11,505 nucleotides of DNA from Gemmatimonadales bacterium. Lineage in GTDB: Bacteria; Gemmatimonadota; Gemmatimonadetes; Gemmatimonadales; GWC2-71-9. The position numbers and the translations under genes are program-made. This document shows, one piece after another, positions 1 through 6,630 of the stretch. Location of the stretch: assembly GCA_025929805.1 (NCBI GenBank), contig JAICPP010000097.1:1-11505 (forward strand), given 5' to 3'. A model generated the notes under the pieces. It worked only from the letters and a program-made list of their open reading frames with translations. It was not told the DNA's origin and ran no database searches. The number at the start of each line of letters is the position of its first letter. The first letter of the stretch is position 1.

Positions 1-1100
1 ACACCGTGCCAGTAAGCATCGTTGCACTGAGCCCGGCCGATCGCGCGGCGGGCACCCGGCAGGTCGCCTCGAGTGCGGAGCAGTAACGAGAGCGCCTGCA
101 TCTTCTTGTGCATCCGGTTGGACTCGGAGTACTTCGCCAGAAAGTTGCGCCAGTGCCCGCCCCGAATCAGCGCCCCGTCGGGACCGGACACTCGGGACTC
201 CCCGAGGTCCCGTTCCAAGCGAATCAGTCTCAGTGCGGCGTCGGGAGGAAGCGACCAACCTTCCATTTCGCGGTAGGACGCGGTCGGCAAATACGCAATG
301 CCGCCGCTGGGAACCTGGTCGAGGGCCTCACTCAGGGTACTCAGCTGGACCTCGCCCTGGGCAATGAGTCCACGAACCGTGCTAATGAATTGATCCAACC
401 AACCCCGGTCATAGACCCATTCCTTGGTGCCAGGCCAACCGCCAAATTTCTCACCGTCATCTGCCAACACAGCGAGGCGGTGACCGGCGCCCCGAAGCTC
501 GCGGAGATAGGCCGCGGTCTCCTCGGGGGGACGGAAGGGAATCAGATATCGCAACCGCTCATCGATGGGGAATAGCGCCACCTGCTTCCCGTCGCTCTCG
601 GTCCAGAACGGAGCATGCAGCTGCTCGCTGGCAAAACCTGAAACCAGGAAGTGCCGGTCATCCACGAGAGCGTAACGGACACCGGCCGCAGCCAGATCGG
701 CGGCAAGCTCCGGTTCCCACACTCGTTCGGTGAGCCACAGGCCCTTGGCGTCGACGCCGAAGCGCTGGCGCAGCGCCTCGTGCATCCACTGGATCTGCTC
801 GACGCGATCAGGTCGGGGCAGCGAAGCGAGCACGGGCTCGTAGAACCCCGCGAGGAGCAGCTCGATCTTTCGGTCGGCCACCAACCGGCCGAGCTGGTCC
901 AGGTAGGCCGGATCATGTGCCTCCAGCCATTCGAGGAGCGGCCCAGACAGATGGAGCACCGCTGGGAGGAACTCGTGAGTCGAAAGATGCTGGAGGATTG
1001 GACGGTACACGTCTCGAACGTGCTGCTCGAAGACGTGATCGAAGTTGCCGACAGGTTGATGGAGATGCAGGCCAAAAACGAACCGGATAGGAGCCACCAC
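1..1100 (-). CDS. GH57 4-alpha-glucanotransferase / alpha-amylase, partial (C-terminus beyond left edge)
   Basis: This is a glycoside hydrolase family 57 enzyme that probably transfers or hydrolyses alpha-1,4-glucan segments in the cytoplasm. About 366 codons are present and the frame stays open to the window edge. All five GH57 motifs are readable: HLHQP (residues 12-16), GLWLTERVWEP (120-130), YALVDDRHF (143-151), LADDGEKFGGWPGT (212-225), and QCNDAYWHG at the very edge. Glu125 and Asp214 fall where the nucleophile (Glu123) and acid/base (Asp214) lie in the Thermococcus litoralis 4-alpha-glucanotransferase, which supports that subfamily. Alpha-amylases share these motifs, so specificity is not settled. 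The start is taken as GTG at 1100, immediately after the TAA of the branching enzyme and in the same frame; GTG at 1097 is equally possible. No clear ribosome-binding site is visible, so translation is probably coupled to the gene upstream. It is the last visible gene of the glycogen operon. Confidence 0.88.
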   Translation of the reverse strand, partial: MVAPIRFVFGLHLHQPVGNFDHVFEQHVRDVYRPILQHLSTHEFLPAVLHLSGPLLEWLEAHDPAYLDQLGRLVADRKIELLLAGFYEPVLASLPRPDRVEQIQWMHEALRQRFGVDAKGLWLTERVWEPELAADLAAAGVRYALVDDRHFLVSGFASEQLHAPFWTESDGKQVALFPIDERLRYLIPFRPPEETAAYLRELRGAGHRLAVLADDGEKFGGWPGTKEWVYDRGWLDQFISTVRGLIAQGEVQLSTLSEALDQVPSGGIAYLPTASYREMEGWSLPPDAALRLIRLERDLGESRVSGPDGALIRGGHWRNFLAKYSESNRMHKKMQALSLLLRTRGDLPGARRAIGRAQCNDAYWHG

Positions 1101-2798
1101 TTACCCGACCACCAGGGACCGGGAGCCACCCAGCGCGGCCGCCACCGCCGGCACGATGTTGGGGAAGAGCCGATCCCGCTGCTCCAGCTCCTCGGCCAAC
1201 CGCTGCGCCGCCTCGATGTCCGCATCCCGGCCGGGCCCCAGTGCCGCGATCAGTCCCTCGGCGTCGCTGCAATGCTGCTGGAACCGGCGCTCCGCGTAGT
1301 CGGCGGCGGCGCCGGTGGACATGATGAACTGCCAGTCAGATGATTGCGCAAGGAGCAGCTCTCGCGCGGCCTGGGCCAATACCGGGCGCGCCCTGGGCGA
1401 AGCAATGGCGTTGGGCGCGGCGTCCCAGAAGGCCTGTTCCAGCGGCCACAGTCGTTCCCAGGTCCAGGCGGTGTGCTCGCTCAGCCACATGCTGTTGTCG
1501 CCGTTGGCACCCCATGACCCCCAGGGAAGCCGGATGGCCGCGCGGGGAGGATGCTGAAGGAGGTGACGGGATCCCGTTGCGGGATTGACCACCGGTCTCT
1601 GACGGACGAGTGCCTGATACATGTCGGCCAGAAACTCGGGCCCTTCGAACCACCAGTGGCCGAACAACTCGGTGTCGAATGGCGCCACGATAACGCCTTC
1701 CCGGTTCTCTGACTGCCCCCCTGCGATACTTGCGAGCAGATGGGCAAAGTGCTCGGCGTGGCCCCGCGCTCGGTCAGCAGCGTTCTCCGGCTGATAGGGC
1801 TGCTTGCTCCCCAGGTCCACGTTGGGCCCGCTGACGCGCCAGAGCTTGAGCCCTCCGGGCCAGCGCATTTTGTGAAACTCCAGGTACCACTCGTCACCTG
1901 GATAGCCTTCGAACCGGCTCCACACCTGCATGGAGGCCCGGGGATCGCGGACATAGGCAGCCACCGGTCCGCGCCCGACCCGGTACGCCCGATAGGGAGA
2001 ACGGAGCGGCTCGGTGGGAGCGACTCGGCCAGCTGGTGCATGCACGATAGGATCACCCGCGGGATCCCCTGACAGACCCAGCGGTTTTCCGGCTGCGGCC
2101 AGATGGGCGTCGACAAAGAAGAATTGGAACCCGGCGTCGGCCAGGTGCTCCTCGATCCCGCGCCGCATCCCGGAACGCGGGGCCGAGGGCCACGGCTCCC
2201 ACGGGCCCCGGGGTCGGTACGCGCATTCCGGCAGCCAGCATCCTGACGGCGATCGCCCGAACAATCGGCGGTGCTCCGAGACACCCACGGCCAGCTGAAG
2301 GCGGATGCTCTCGTCCCGGGCCAGGAGGGGGAGATAGCCATGAGTGGCGGCGGACCCGATGAGCTCCAGCCGTCCTTCCGTCTCGAGCGCCCGAAACGCT
2401 CCAATCAGATCACGCTCAATGCGGTCAAACAGGTCACGGAGTCGGACGGTTCGGTTGCGCCAGAACTGCACCAGCGGCAGGAGGTGGCTGTCGCCGGTCT
2501 GGGCCAGCGAGGCGGGGGCCTCGTCGCAGGCCGCAATCCGCTGGTTGAAGAACGCCTCCATCTCGGAAATGAAGACGGAGCTGGAAAGCTGATTGGCCAG
2601 CACGGGGGTAAAGCCGATAGTCACCGGCGCTGGGACGGCTTCCGCCGCCAGCCGATGAAACACCTCCAGCAGTGGCAGGTAGGTATCCAGCGTGGCCTCG
2701 CAGAGCCAATCACTCCCGTGGGGCCATCGTCCATGATTCAAGACGTAGGGCAGGTGACTATGGAGCGCAAAAACGAAGTCCGCCGAACGGGCGGTCAC
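1101..2798 (-). CDS. GH57 1,4-alpha-glucan branching enzyme
   Basis: This enzyme (565 aa) introduces alpha-1,6 branches into the glucan made by the GlgA encoded just upstream, and belongs to the GH57 branching-enzyme group rather than GH13 GlgB. Visible motifs, numbered from the chosen start, are: HSHLPYV (13-19), GCWLPECAYRP (186-196) with nucleophile candidate Glu191, FFVDAHL (227-233), APFDTELFGHWW (372-383) with acid/base candidate Asp375, and SSDWQF (486-491) leading into the helical C-terminal domain. Length and motif spacing match characterised GH57 branching enzymes of Thermus and Thermococcus. The frame opens at 2909, but that would overlap glgA by 115 bp with non-conserved sequence. 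GTG at 2798 overlaps the glgA TGA as GTGA and places the conserved barrel start (ADFVFALHSHLPYV) a few residues in, so it is preferred. No Shine-Dalgarno is seen, consistent with translational coupling. Confidence 0.93.
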   Translation of the reverse strand: MTARSADFVFALHSHLPYVLNHGRWPHGSDWLCEATLDTYLPLLEVFHRLAAEAVPAPVTIGFTPVLANQLSSSVFISEMEAFFNQRIAACDEAPASLAQTGDSHLLPLVQFWRNRTVRLRDLFDRIERDLIGAFRALETEGRLELIGSAATHGYLPLLARDESIRLQLAVGVSEHRRLFGRSPSGCWLPECAYRPRGPWEPWPSAPRSGMRRGIEEHLADAGFQFFFVDAHLAAAGKPLGLSGDPAGDPIVHAPAGRVAPTEPLRSPYRAYRVGRGPVAAYVRDPRASMQVWSRFEGYPGDEWYLEFHKMRWPGGLKLWRVSGPNVDLGSKQPYQPENAADRARGHAEHFAHLLASIAGGQSENREGVIVAPFDTELFGHWWFEGPEFLADMYQALVRQRPVVNPATGSRHLLQHPPRAAIRLPWGSWGANGDNSMWLSEHTAWTWERLWPLEQAFWDAAPNAIASPRARPVLAQAARELLLAQSSDWQFIMSTGAAADYAERRFQQHCSDAEGLIAALGPGRDADIEAAQRLAEELEQRDRLFPNIVPAVAAALGGSRSLVVG

Positions 2799-4312
2799 TG
2801 CGCGGCCGCTGAGCGAGCCAATGCCCGCTGGTATACATCGAGGTAGGTCGCCACAGAACGCTCCCAGCTGAAATCGCGGGCCATCCCCTCGCGCACGATG
2901 GTGTTCCACTTGGACTCTCGACCGAAGCAGTCAAGCGCACGGAAGGTGGCTTCCTGAAACGCCTCAGGAGTGTAGGGGTCGAAGGCAAATCCGCTCACAG
3001 CATCTTCGACGGTGTCGGCCAGTCCGCCCACATGGCGCACGATGGGGGGAGAGCCGTACCGCTGCGCCCGCATCTGGGTGAGCCCACACGGCTCGTACAA
3101 CGATGGCATCAGGAAGAGATCGGCCCCAGCCATGAGCCGGTGCTCCAGACGGTCGGTAAAGTCCAACTGGACCCCGATTCGATCGGGAGCCGACGTTGCC
3201 AGCTCGACCAACGCGGTCTCGTATTTCTTCTCCCCGCTTCCGAGAAACACGAACTGAGCGTCCATATCCAGCAGGTCAGCACTCTGGAGGATGAGATCGA
3301 GCCCTTTCTGAGTGACCATCCGTCCCGTCATCCCAAACAGCGGAACCTTGCGCCGCTGGGGAAGTCCGAATGACCGCTGGAGCGCGGCCTTGCAGCGCCG
3401 CTTACCCTCCAGGTTCTGGGCCGAGTATTGCGCGGTGATGAGCCGGTCGGTCGCGGGATCCCAGGCTCGCTGATCGATCCCGTTGAGCACACCCACGAGC
3501 CGATCCGACAGCCAGATGAAAACCTCGTGTAATCCAAATCCGCCGCCTGGGGTCCGGAGCTCCTCCGCCTGGGTTGGACTCACCGTGGTAACGAAATCCG
3601 CAAAGGCCAAGCCTCCCTTCAGAAAGTTGACCTTCCCGTACCACTCGAGCTGGCGCCAATTGTAGAGCTTCCACGGAAGGCCGATCTGAGGCATCACATC
3701 GGGAGGAAAGTGCCCCTGATAGCCGGGATTGTGAACCGAGAGTACCCCGGTGACGGCCGCGGGATGCCGCTCACCCGTCAAGGTTCGGAGGTACACCAGG
3801 GCCAGGGCGGTATGCCAGTCATGCGCGTGCAGCAGGACCGGTCCTGGAACCAACCGGGGGAGCGCCATCACAGCCGCGAGAGCAAAGAAGGCGAAGCGGC
3901 GGGCGTTGTCCGGGTAGTCGATCGCGTTTTCGCCGTAGATCCCCGGCCGATTGAAATACTCCAGGTGCTCAATGAAGAACACCTGAACGCCAGCACCGGC
4001 TCCCGCGATGCGGAACACCCGCGCCTCTTCGTGGTGCGATCCCAGTGGCACCATGAACGGCTGGCCCACCGGCTCGAGATCGGGATCGACGTCGCGAACG
4101 GTGCGGTAGAGCGGAAGAATGGCCGCCACATTGAGGCCGGCCGCACGCTGGAAGTTGGCCAGTCCACTGACCGCTTCCGCCAACCCACCGGTCCGGGCAT
4201 AGGGATAGTACTCCGCTGTCACGTGAACTACTGACACCGGCTGGCCTGCCGCCGTCCGGAGCGGTGGCGCTGGGCTCGCCGGTTCGCGTGCCGGTTGATG
4301 TAACGTCGCCAT
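2795..4312 (-). CDS. glgA: Glycogen synthase (GT5, ADP-glucose type)
   Basis: This 505-aa enzyme transfers glucose from a nucleotide-glucose donor (ADP-glucose in most of the family) to the non-reducing ends of alpha-1,4-glucan. The two GT-B Rossmann domains are recognisable. The N-terminal domain has the glycine loop ARTGGLAEAVSGL (39-51) and HAHDWHTAL (162-170). The C-terminal domain has GRMVTQKGLDL (330-340; Arg331 and Lys336 match the catalytic Arg/Lys pair) and SLYEPCGLTQ (404-413; Glu407). The loop reads RTGGL where the family normally has KTGGL. About 25 Pro/Ala-rich residues precede the first beta strand, making the N-terminus longer than in E. coli GlgA. The ATG start is supported by GAGG (4320-4323) seven nt upstream, which overlaps the glgP stop codon. 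The gene lies 9 nt after glgP and overlaps the branching enzyme by 4 nt. No glgC is present in the window. Confidence 0.95.
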   Translation of the reverse strand: MATLHQPAREPASPAPPLRTAAGQPVSVVHVTAEYYPYARTGGLAEAVSGLANFQRAAGLNVAAILPLYRTVRDVDPDLEPVGQPFMVPLGSHHEEARVFRIAGAGAGVQVFFIEHLEYFNRPGIYGENAIDYPDNARRFAFFALAAVMALPRLVPGPVLLHAHDWHTALALVYLRTLTGERHPAAVTGVLSVHNPGYQGHFPPDVMPQIGLPWKLYNWRQLEWYGKVNFLKGGLAFADFVTTVSPTQAEELRTPGGGFGLHEVFIWLSDRLVGVLNGIDQRAWDPATDRLITAQYSAQNLEGKRRCKAALQRSFGLPQRRKVPLFGMTGRMVTQKGLDLILQSADLLDMDAQFVFLGSGEKKYETALVELATSAPDRIGVQLDFTDRLEHRLMAGADLFLMPSLYEPCGLTQMRAQRYGSPPIVRHVGGLADTVEDAVSGFAFDPYTPEAFQEATFRALDCFGRESKWNTIVREGMARDFSWERSVATYLDVYQRALARSAAAQ

Positions 4313-4319
4313 CGCTATG

Positions 4320-4323
4320 CCTC
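4320..4323 (-). promoter_or_regulatory. Ribosome-binding site of glgA overlapping the glgP stop
   Basis: On the minus strand the sequence TGAGG joins the glgP stop codon TGA to a GAGG Shine-Dalgarno core, seven nt before the glgA ATG. The geometry suggests that ribosomes finishing glgP can re-initiate on glgA, and it supports the ATG at 4312 as the start. Confidence 0.6.
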
Positions 4324-6475
4324 ACGCCGTGGGTGGATCGTCGCCTGACGCCTCCCCCCCGATGGCTGGTGCGTAATACTCCTGGACGTACTCTCGCATC
4401 ATGCGTCGCGCGGTGAATCTGCTGCCGGCCAAGCGAAGTGCGTGTCGCATCTTCTCGACCCAGCCGAGTGGAACGCCGGAAGCGTTCCGGGTGTAGTAGA
4501 GTGGGACTACCTGCTCCTCCAGCAGCCGGTAGAAGTCCTCGGCATCGGCTGCATCGGCGTCTGCACCCTCCCCGGCCGGCGAGATTGCCCAGCCGCTCAG
4601 CCCATCGTAGCCCTCCTGCCACCACCCGTCGAGCGTGCTCAGCTGGGGAACTCCATTGAGCCCGGCTTTCATGCCGCTGGTGCCCGAGGCTTCCAGAGGC
4701 ACCCTCGGCAAATTGAGCCAGAGGTCCACGCCCTGCACCAGAAGGTGAGCCAGGTGCATGTCGTAATCTTCCAGAAACGCCACCCGCCCCTCGAACTCCG
4801 GGTCGCGAGTGAACTGATAGACGCTTTGCAGCACCTCCTTACCTGGATTGTCGGCGGGATGAGCCTTGCCGGCAAAGATGATCTGCACCGGGCGCCAGGG
4901 GTCAACCAGGAGGCGCCGCAAGCGATCGATCTCGCGAAAGATCAGGTTGGCGCGCTTGTAGGTTGCGAAGCGCCGGGCAAACCCGATGGTAAAGGCCAGG
5001 GGATCGAGCAAGGTGCCAGCACCGACAACCTGCGACGCTTCCTTTAGCTGTCGGGCGAACCGCCTCCGTGCATCCTCGCGAATGAAGTTGGCCAGGGCTC
5101 GCTTCTGCTTGATGTGCGCTTCCCACAGCTTGGCGTGATCCAGGGTCAGCACTCGGTCCCAAAATGCGGCTTCCTCGAGTCGCTCGCCCCAGTCCGGCCC
5201 CAGATGCTCGTCCAGGAGCGCCATGATCGGGCTCGCCATCCAGGTAGCCAGATGGACGCCGTTGGTTACGTGCGTGACTGGCACTGCCTCCCACGGCCGG
5301 TTGGGCCAGAGATCCCGCCACAAATTTCGGGTCACCTGGCCGTGACGGCGGGAGACGCCGTTCACCCGGGCTGAGAGCCGCATGGCTACCACCGTCATGT
5401 GAAACTGTCCGGGGAGCGCCGGGTGGGCGCCCAGTCCCAGCAGAGTCTGGCGGTCGATCCCCATCTCCTCCCAGACCGGCCCGGTGCATGCCTCGAGCTG
5501 ATCGGCGGGAAATGCATCGTGGCCTGCAGCGACCGGCGTGTGGGTCGTGAAGATGCTTTGTGCCCGCACCTGATGCACCGCCTCTTCATAGCTGCTGCCG
5601 GAAGCCACCAGCTCCCGCAGGCGCTCGATCATCATGAATGCGGCATGCCCCTCATTGGCGTGCCACACGCCGGGGTCGACACCCATGGCACGGAGTACCC
5701 GCACCCCTCCAACGCCGAGAATCCATTCCTGCCGGATCCTGAGTTCCGGGCCGCCGGCATAGAGCTTGTTCATCAGCCCGCGGTCATCAGGGTGGTTGGC
5801 CTCGAGGTTGGTATCGAGCAGGTAGATCGGCACCCGCCCGACCATCATCTGCCAGGCGCGGACGTGTACCGGGCGGCCGGAGGTTTCCACGGTAGTCAGC
5901 CACGGCTGTCGCTGTGGTCCGCTCACCGGCACCAAGGGCGTACTACTCACATCGTATTCTTCGTCGCTGTCCTCTTGCCATCCTTCCGGCGTGAGCCGCT
6001 GGTCGAAGTAGCCTTTCCGATAGAAGAGTCCGACGCCCACCATCGGTACCCCCAGATCGCTCGCCGCCTTGCAGTGATCCCCGGCCAGAACACCGAGACC
6101 CCCGGAGTAGATCGGCACCGAGTTGTGCAGTCCGAACTCGGCGCAGAAGTAAGCCACCGGGCGGCCGTTCAGGTCCGGATAGTTTCGGGCAAACCAGGTG
6201 TCGCCGTGATCCGCCTCGTGCTCCATCCGCTGCATGACGTCATCGTAGCGCTGGAGGAAGTCGCTGTCGCTGGCGCAGGCTGCGATCCGGGCGGGGTCGA
6301 CTCGACAGAGGAGCTCGAGGGGGTTGTGGCGGGTGCGATGCCACAATGCCACGTCGATGGACTGGAAGAGCGCGCGGGCCTCCCGGCTCCAGCTCCACCA
6401 GAGGTTCAACGCGATGCTTGCGAGTCCCTCGATCCGTGGGGGGAGGTATGGAATGCGAGTCTGTTGGGTAATCAT
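4322..6475 (-). CDS. glgP: Alpha-glucan phosphorylase (GT35, short form with DUF3417 N-terminus)
   Basis: This PLP-dependent enzyme (717 aa) releases glucose-1-phosphate from non-reducing ends of glycogen or maltodextrin. The N-terminus (IEGLASIALNLWWSWS, from about residue 15) is the DUF3417 signature of the short bacterial/archaeal phosphorylases, shorter than the roughly 800-aa E. coli GlgP/MalP. Further motifs are THTP (311-314) followed by a conserved GHDAF, TNGVH (404-408), GFARRFATYKR, FAGKAHPAD, and the PLP site EASGTSGMKAG with Lys603 as the Schiff-base lysine. The C-terminus runs on as expected and no active-site residue appears lost. The ATG at 6475 lies at the conserved family start, but no Shine-Dalgarno precedes it. 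Instead the preceding bases belong to the octamer repeat region. It is the first gene of the four-gene glycogen operon, transcribed ahead of glgA. Confidence 0.95.
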   Translation of the reverse strand: MITQQTRIPYLPPRIEGLASIALNLWWSWSREARALFQSIDVALWHRTRHNPLELLCRVDPARIAACASDSDFLQRYDDVMQRMEHEADHGDTWFARNYPDLNGRPVAYFCAEFGLHNSVPIYSGGLGVLAGDHCKAASDLGVPMVGVGLFYRKGYFDQRLTPEGWQEDSDEEYDVSSTPLVPVSGPQRQPWLTTVETSGRPVHVRAWQMMVGRVPIYLLDTNLEANHPDDRGLMNKLYAGGPELRIRQEWILGVGGVRVLRAMGVDPGVWHANEGHAAFMMIERLRELVASGSSYEEAVHQVRAQSIFTTHTPVAAGHDAFPADQLEACTGPVWEEMGIDRQTLLGLGAHPALPGQFHMTVVAMRLSARVNGVSRRHGQVTRNLWRDLWPNRPWEAVPVTHVTNGVHLATWMASPIMALLDEHLGPDWGERLEEAAFWDRVLTLDHAKLWEAHIKQKRALANFIREDARRRFARQLKEASQVVGAGTLLDPLAFTIGFARRFATYKRANLIFREIDRLRRLLVDPWRPVQIIFAGKAHPADNPGKEVLQSVYQFTRDPEFEGRVAFLEDYDMHLAHLLVQGVDLWLNLPRVPLEASGTSGMKAGLNGVPQLSTLDGWWQEGYDGLSGWAISPAGEGADADAADAEDFYRLLEEQVVPLYYTRNASGVPLGWVEKMRHALRLAGSRFTARRMMREYVQEYYAPAIGGEASGDDPPTA

Positions 6476-6490
6476 GGGTGAAGCGTAAGC

Positions 6491-6530
6491 GGTACGTAGG
6501 TAAGCGGGTAAGTGGGTAAGCGGGTAAGTA
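6491..6530. repeat. Octamer short tandem repeat, left arm of inverted pair
   Basis: Five in-phase 8-bp units run on the plus strand: GGTACGTA, GGTAAGCG, GGTAAGTG, GGTAAGCG and GGTAAGTA. Looser unit-like sequence continues towards the glgP start codon at 6475. The array is the reverse complement, with a few changes, of the array at 6600-6630. In the direction of transcription it forms the distal part of the glgP leader. Confidence 0.85.
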
Positions 6531-6538
6531 GCGAACTG

Positions 6539-6567
6539 CTTATTCTGAGTGCACCCGATAGTTCCAA
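6539..6567 (-). promoter_or_regulatory. Candidate sigma70-type promoter for glgP operon
   Basis: On the minus strand TTGGAA (6567-6562) and AATAAG (6544-6539) are separated by exactly 17 nt. Each hexamer matches 4 of 6 consensus bases. It lies between the two octamer arrays, about 65 nt before the glgP ATG. Transcription from here would include only the arm at 6491-6530. Matches this weak also arise by chance. Confidence 0.3.
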
Positions 6568-6599
6568 ACGCCCCAGCAGAGCTCTCCTTCTTTTATTTA

Positions 6600-6630
6600 C
6601 TTACCACTTACCCGCCTACCCGCTTACCCG
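6600..6630. repeat. Octamer short tandem repeat, right arm of inverted pair
   Basis: Read on the minus strand immediately after the ettA stop codon (TAG, 6633-6631), the units are CGGGTAAG, CGGGTAGG, CGGGTAAG and a 7-bp TGGTAAG. Against the left arm about 28 of 32 positions match, with one single-base gap. Several of the differences would be tolerated as G-U pairs in RNA. The loop between the arms is about 70 nt. Confidence 0.85.

Noticed and set aside
542..1343. Overlapping ORFs on both strands (minus 542-1225, plus 651-1343) over the partial GH57 gene
   Set aside because: The Ser/Arg-rich and Leu/Gly-rich translations have no family features. The true frame, open to the left edge, carries all GH57 motifs.
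2799..2909. 37-residue N-terminal extension of the branching enzyme
   Set aside because: It would overlap glgA by 115 bp and reads as a shadow of the GlgA C-terminus. The GTG overlapping the glgA stop fits the family start.
5399..6481. 360-codon plus-strand ORF antisense to glgP
   Set aside because: The minus strand encodes an unmistakable phosphorylase across the whole span. The plus-strand product shows no recognisable motif and is a high-GC shadow frame.
6475..6568. 31-codon TTG-started leader ORF on the minus strand whose TGA overlaps the glgP ATG, with AAGGAG upstream
   Set aside because: The Shine-Dalgarno lies about 16 nt from the TTG and most of the reading frame is repeat sequence. 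Chance is the simpler explanation, although the ATGA overlap with glgP is suggestive.
6491..6630. CRISPR array
   Set aside because: The units are 7-8 bp and contiguous, with no unique spacers and no cas genes nearby.
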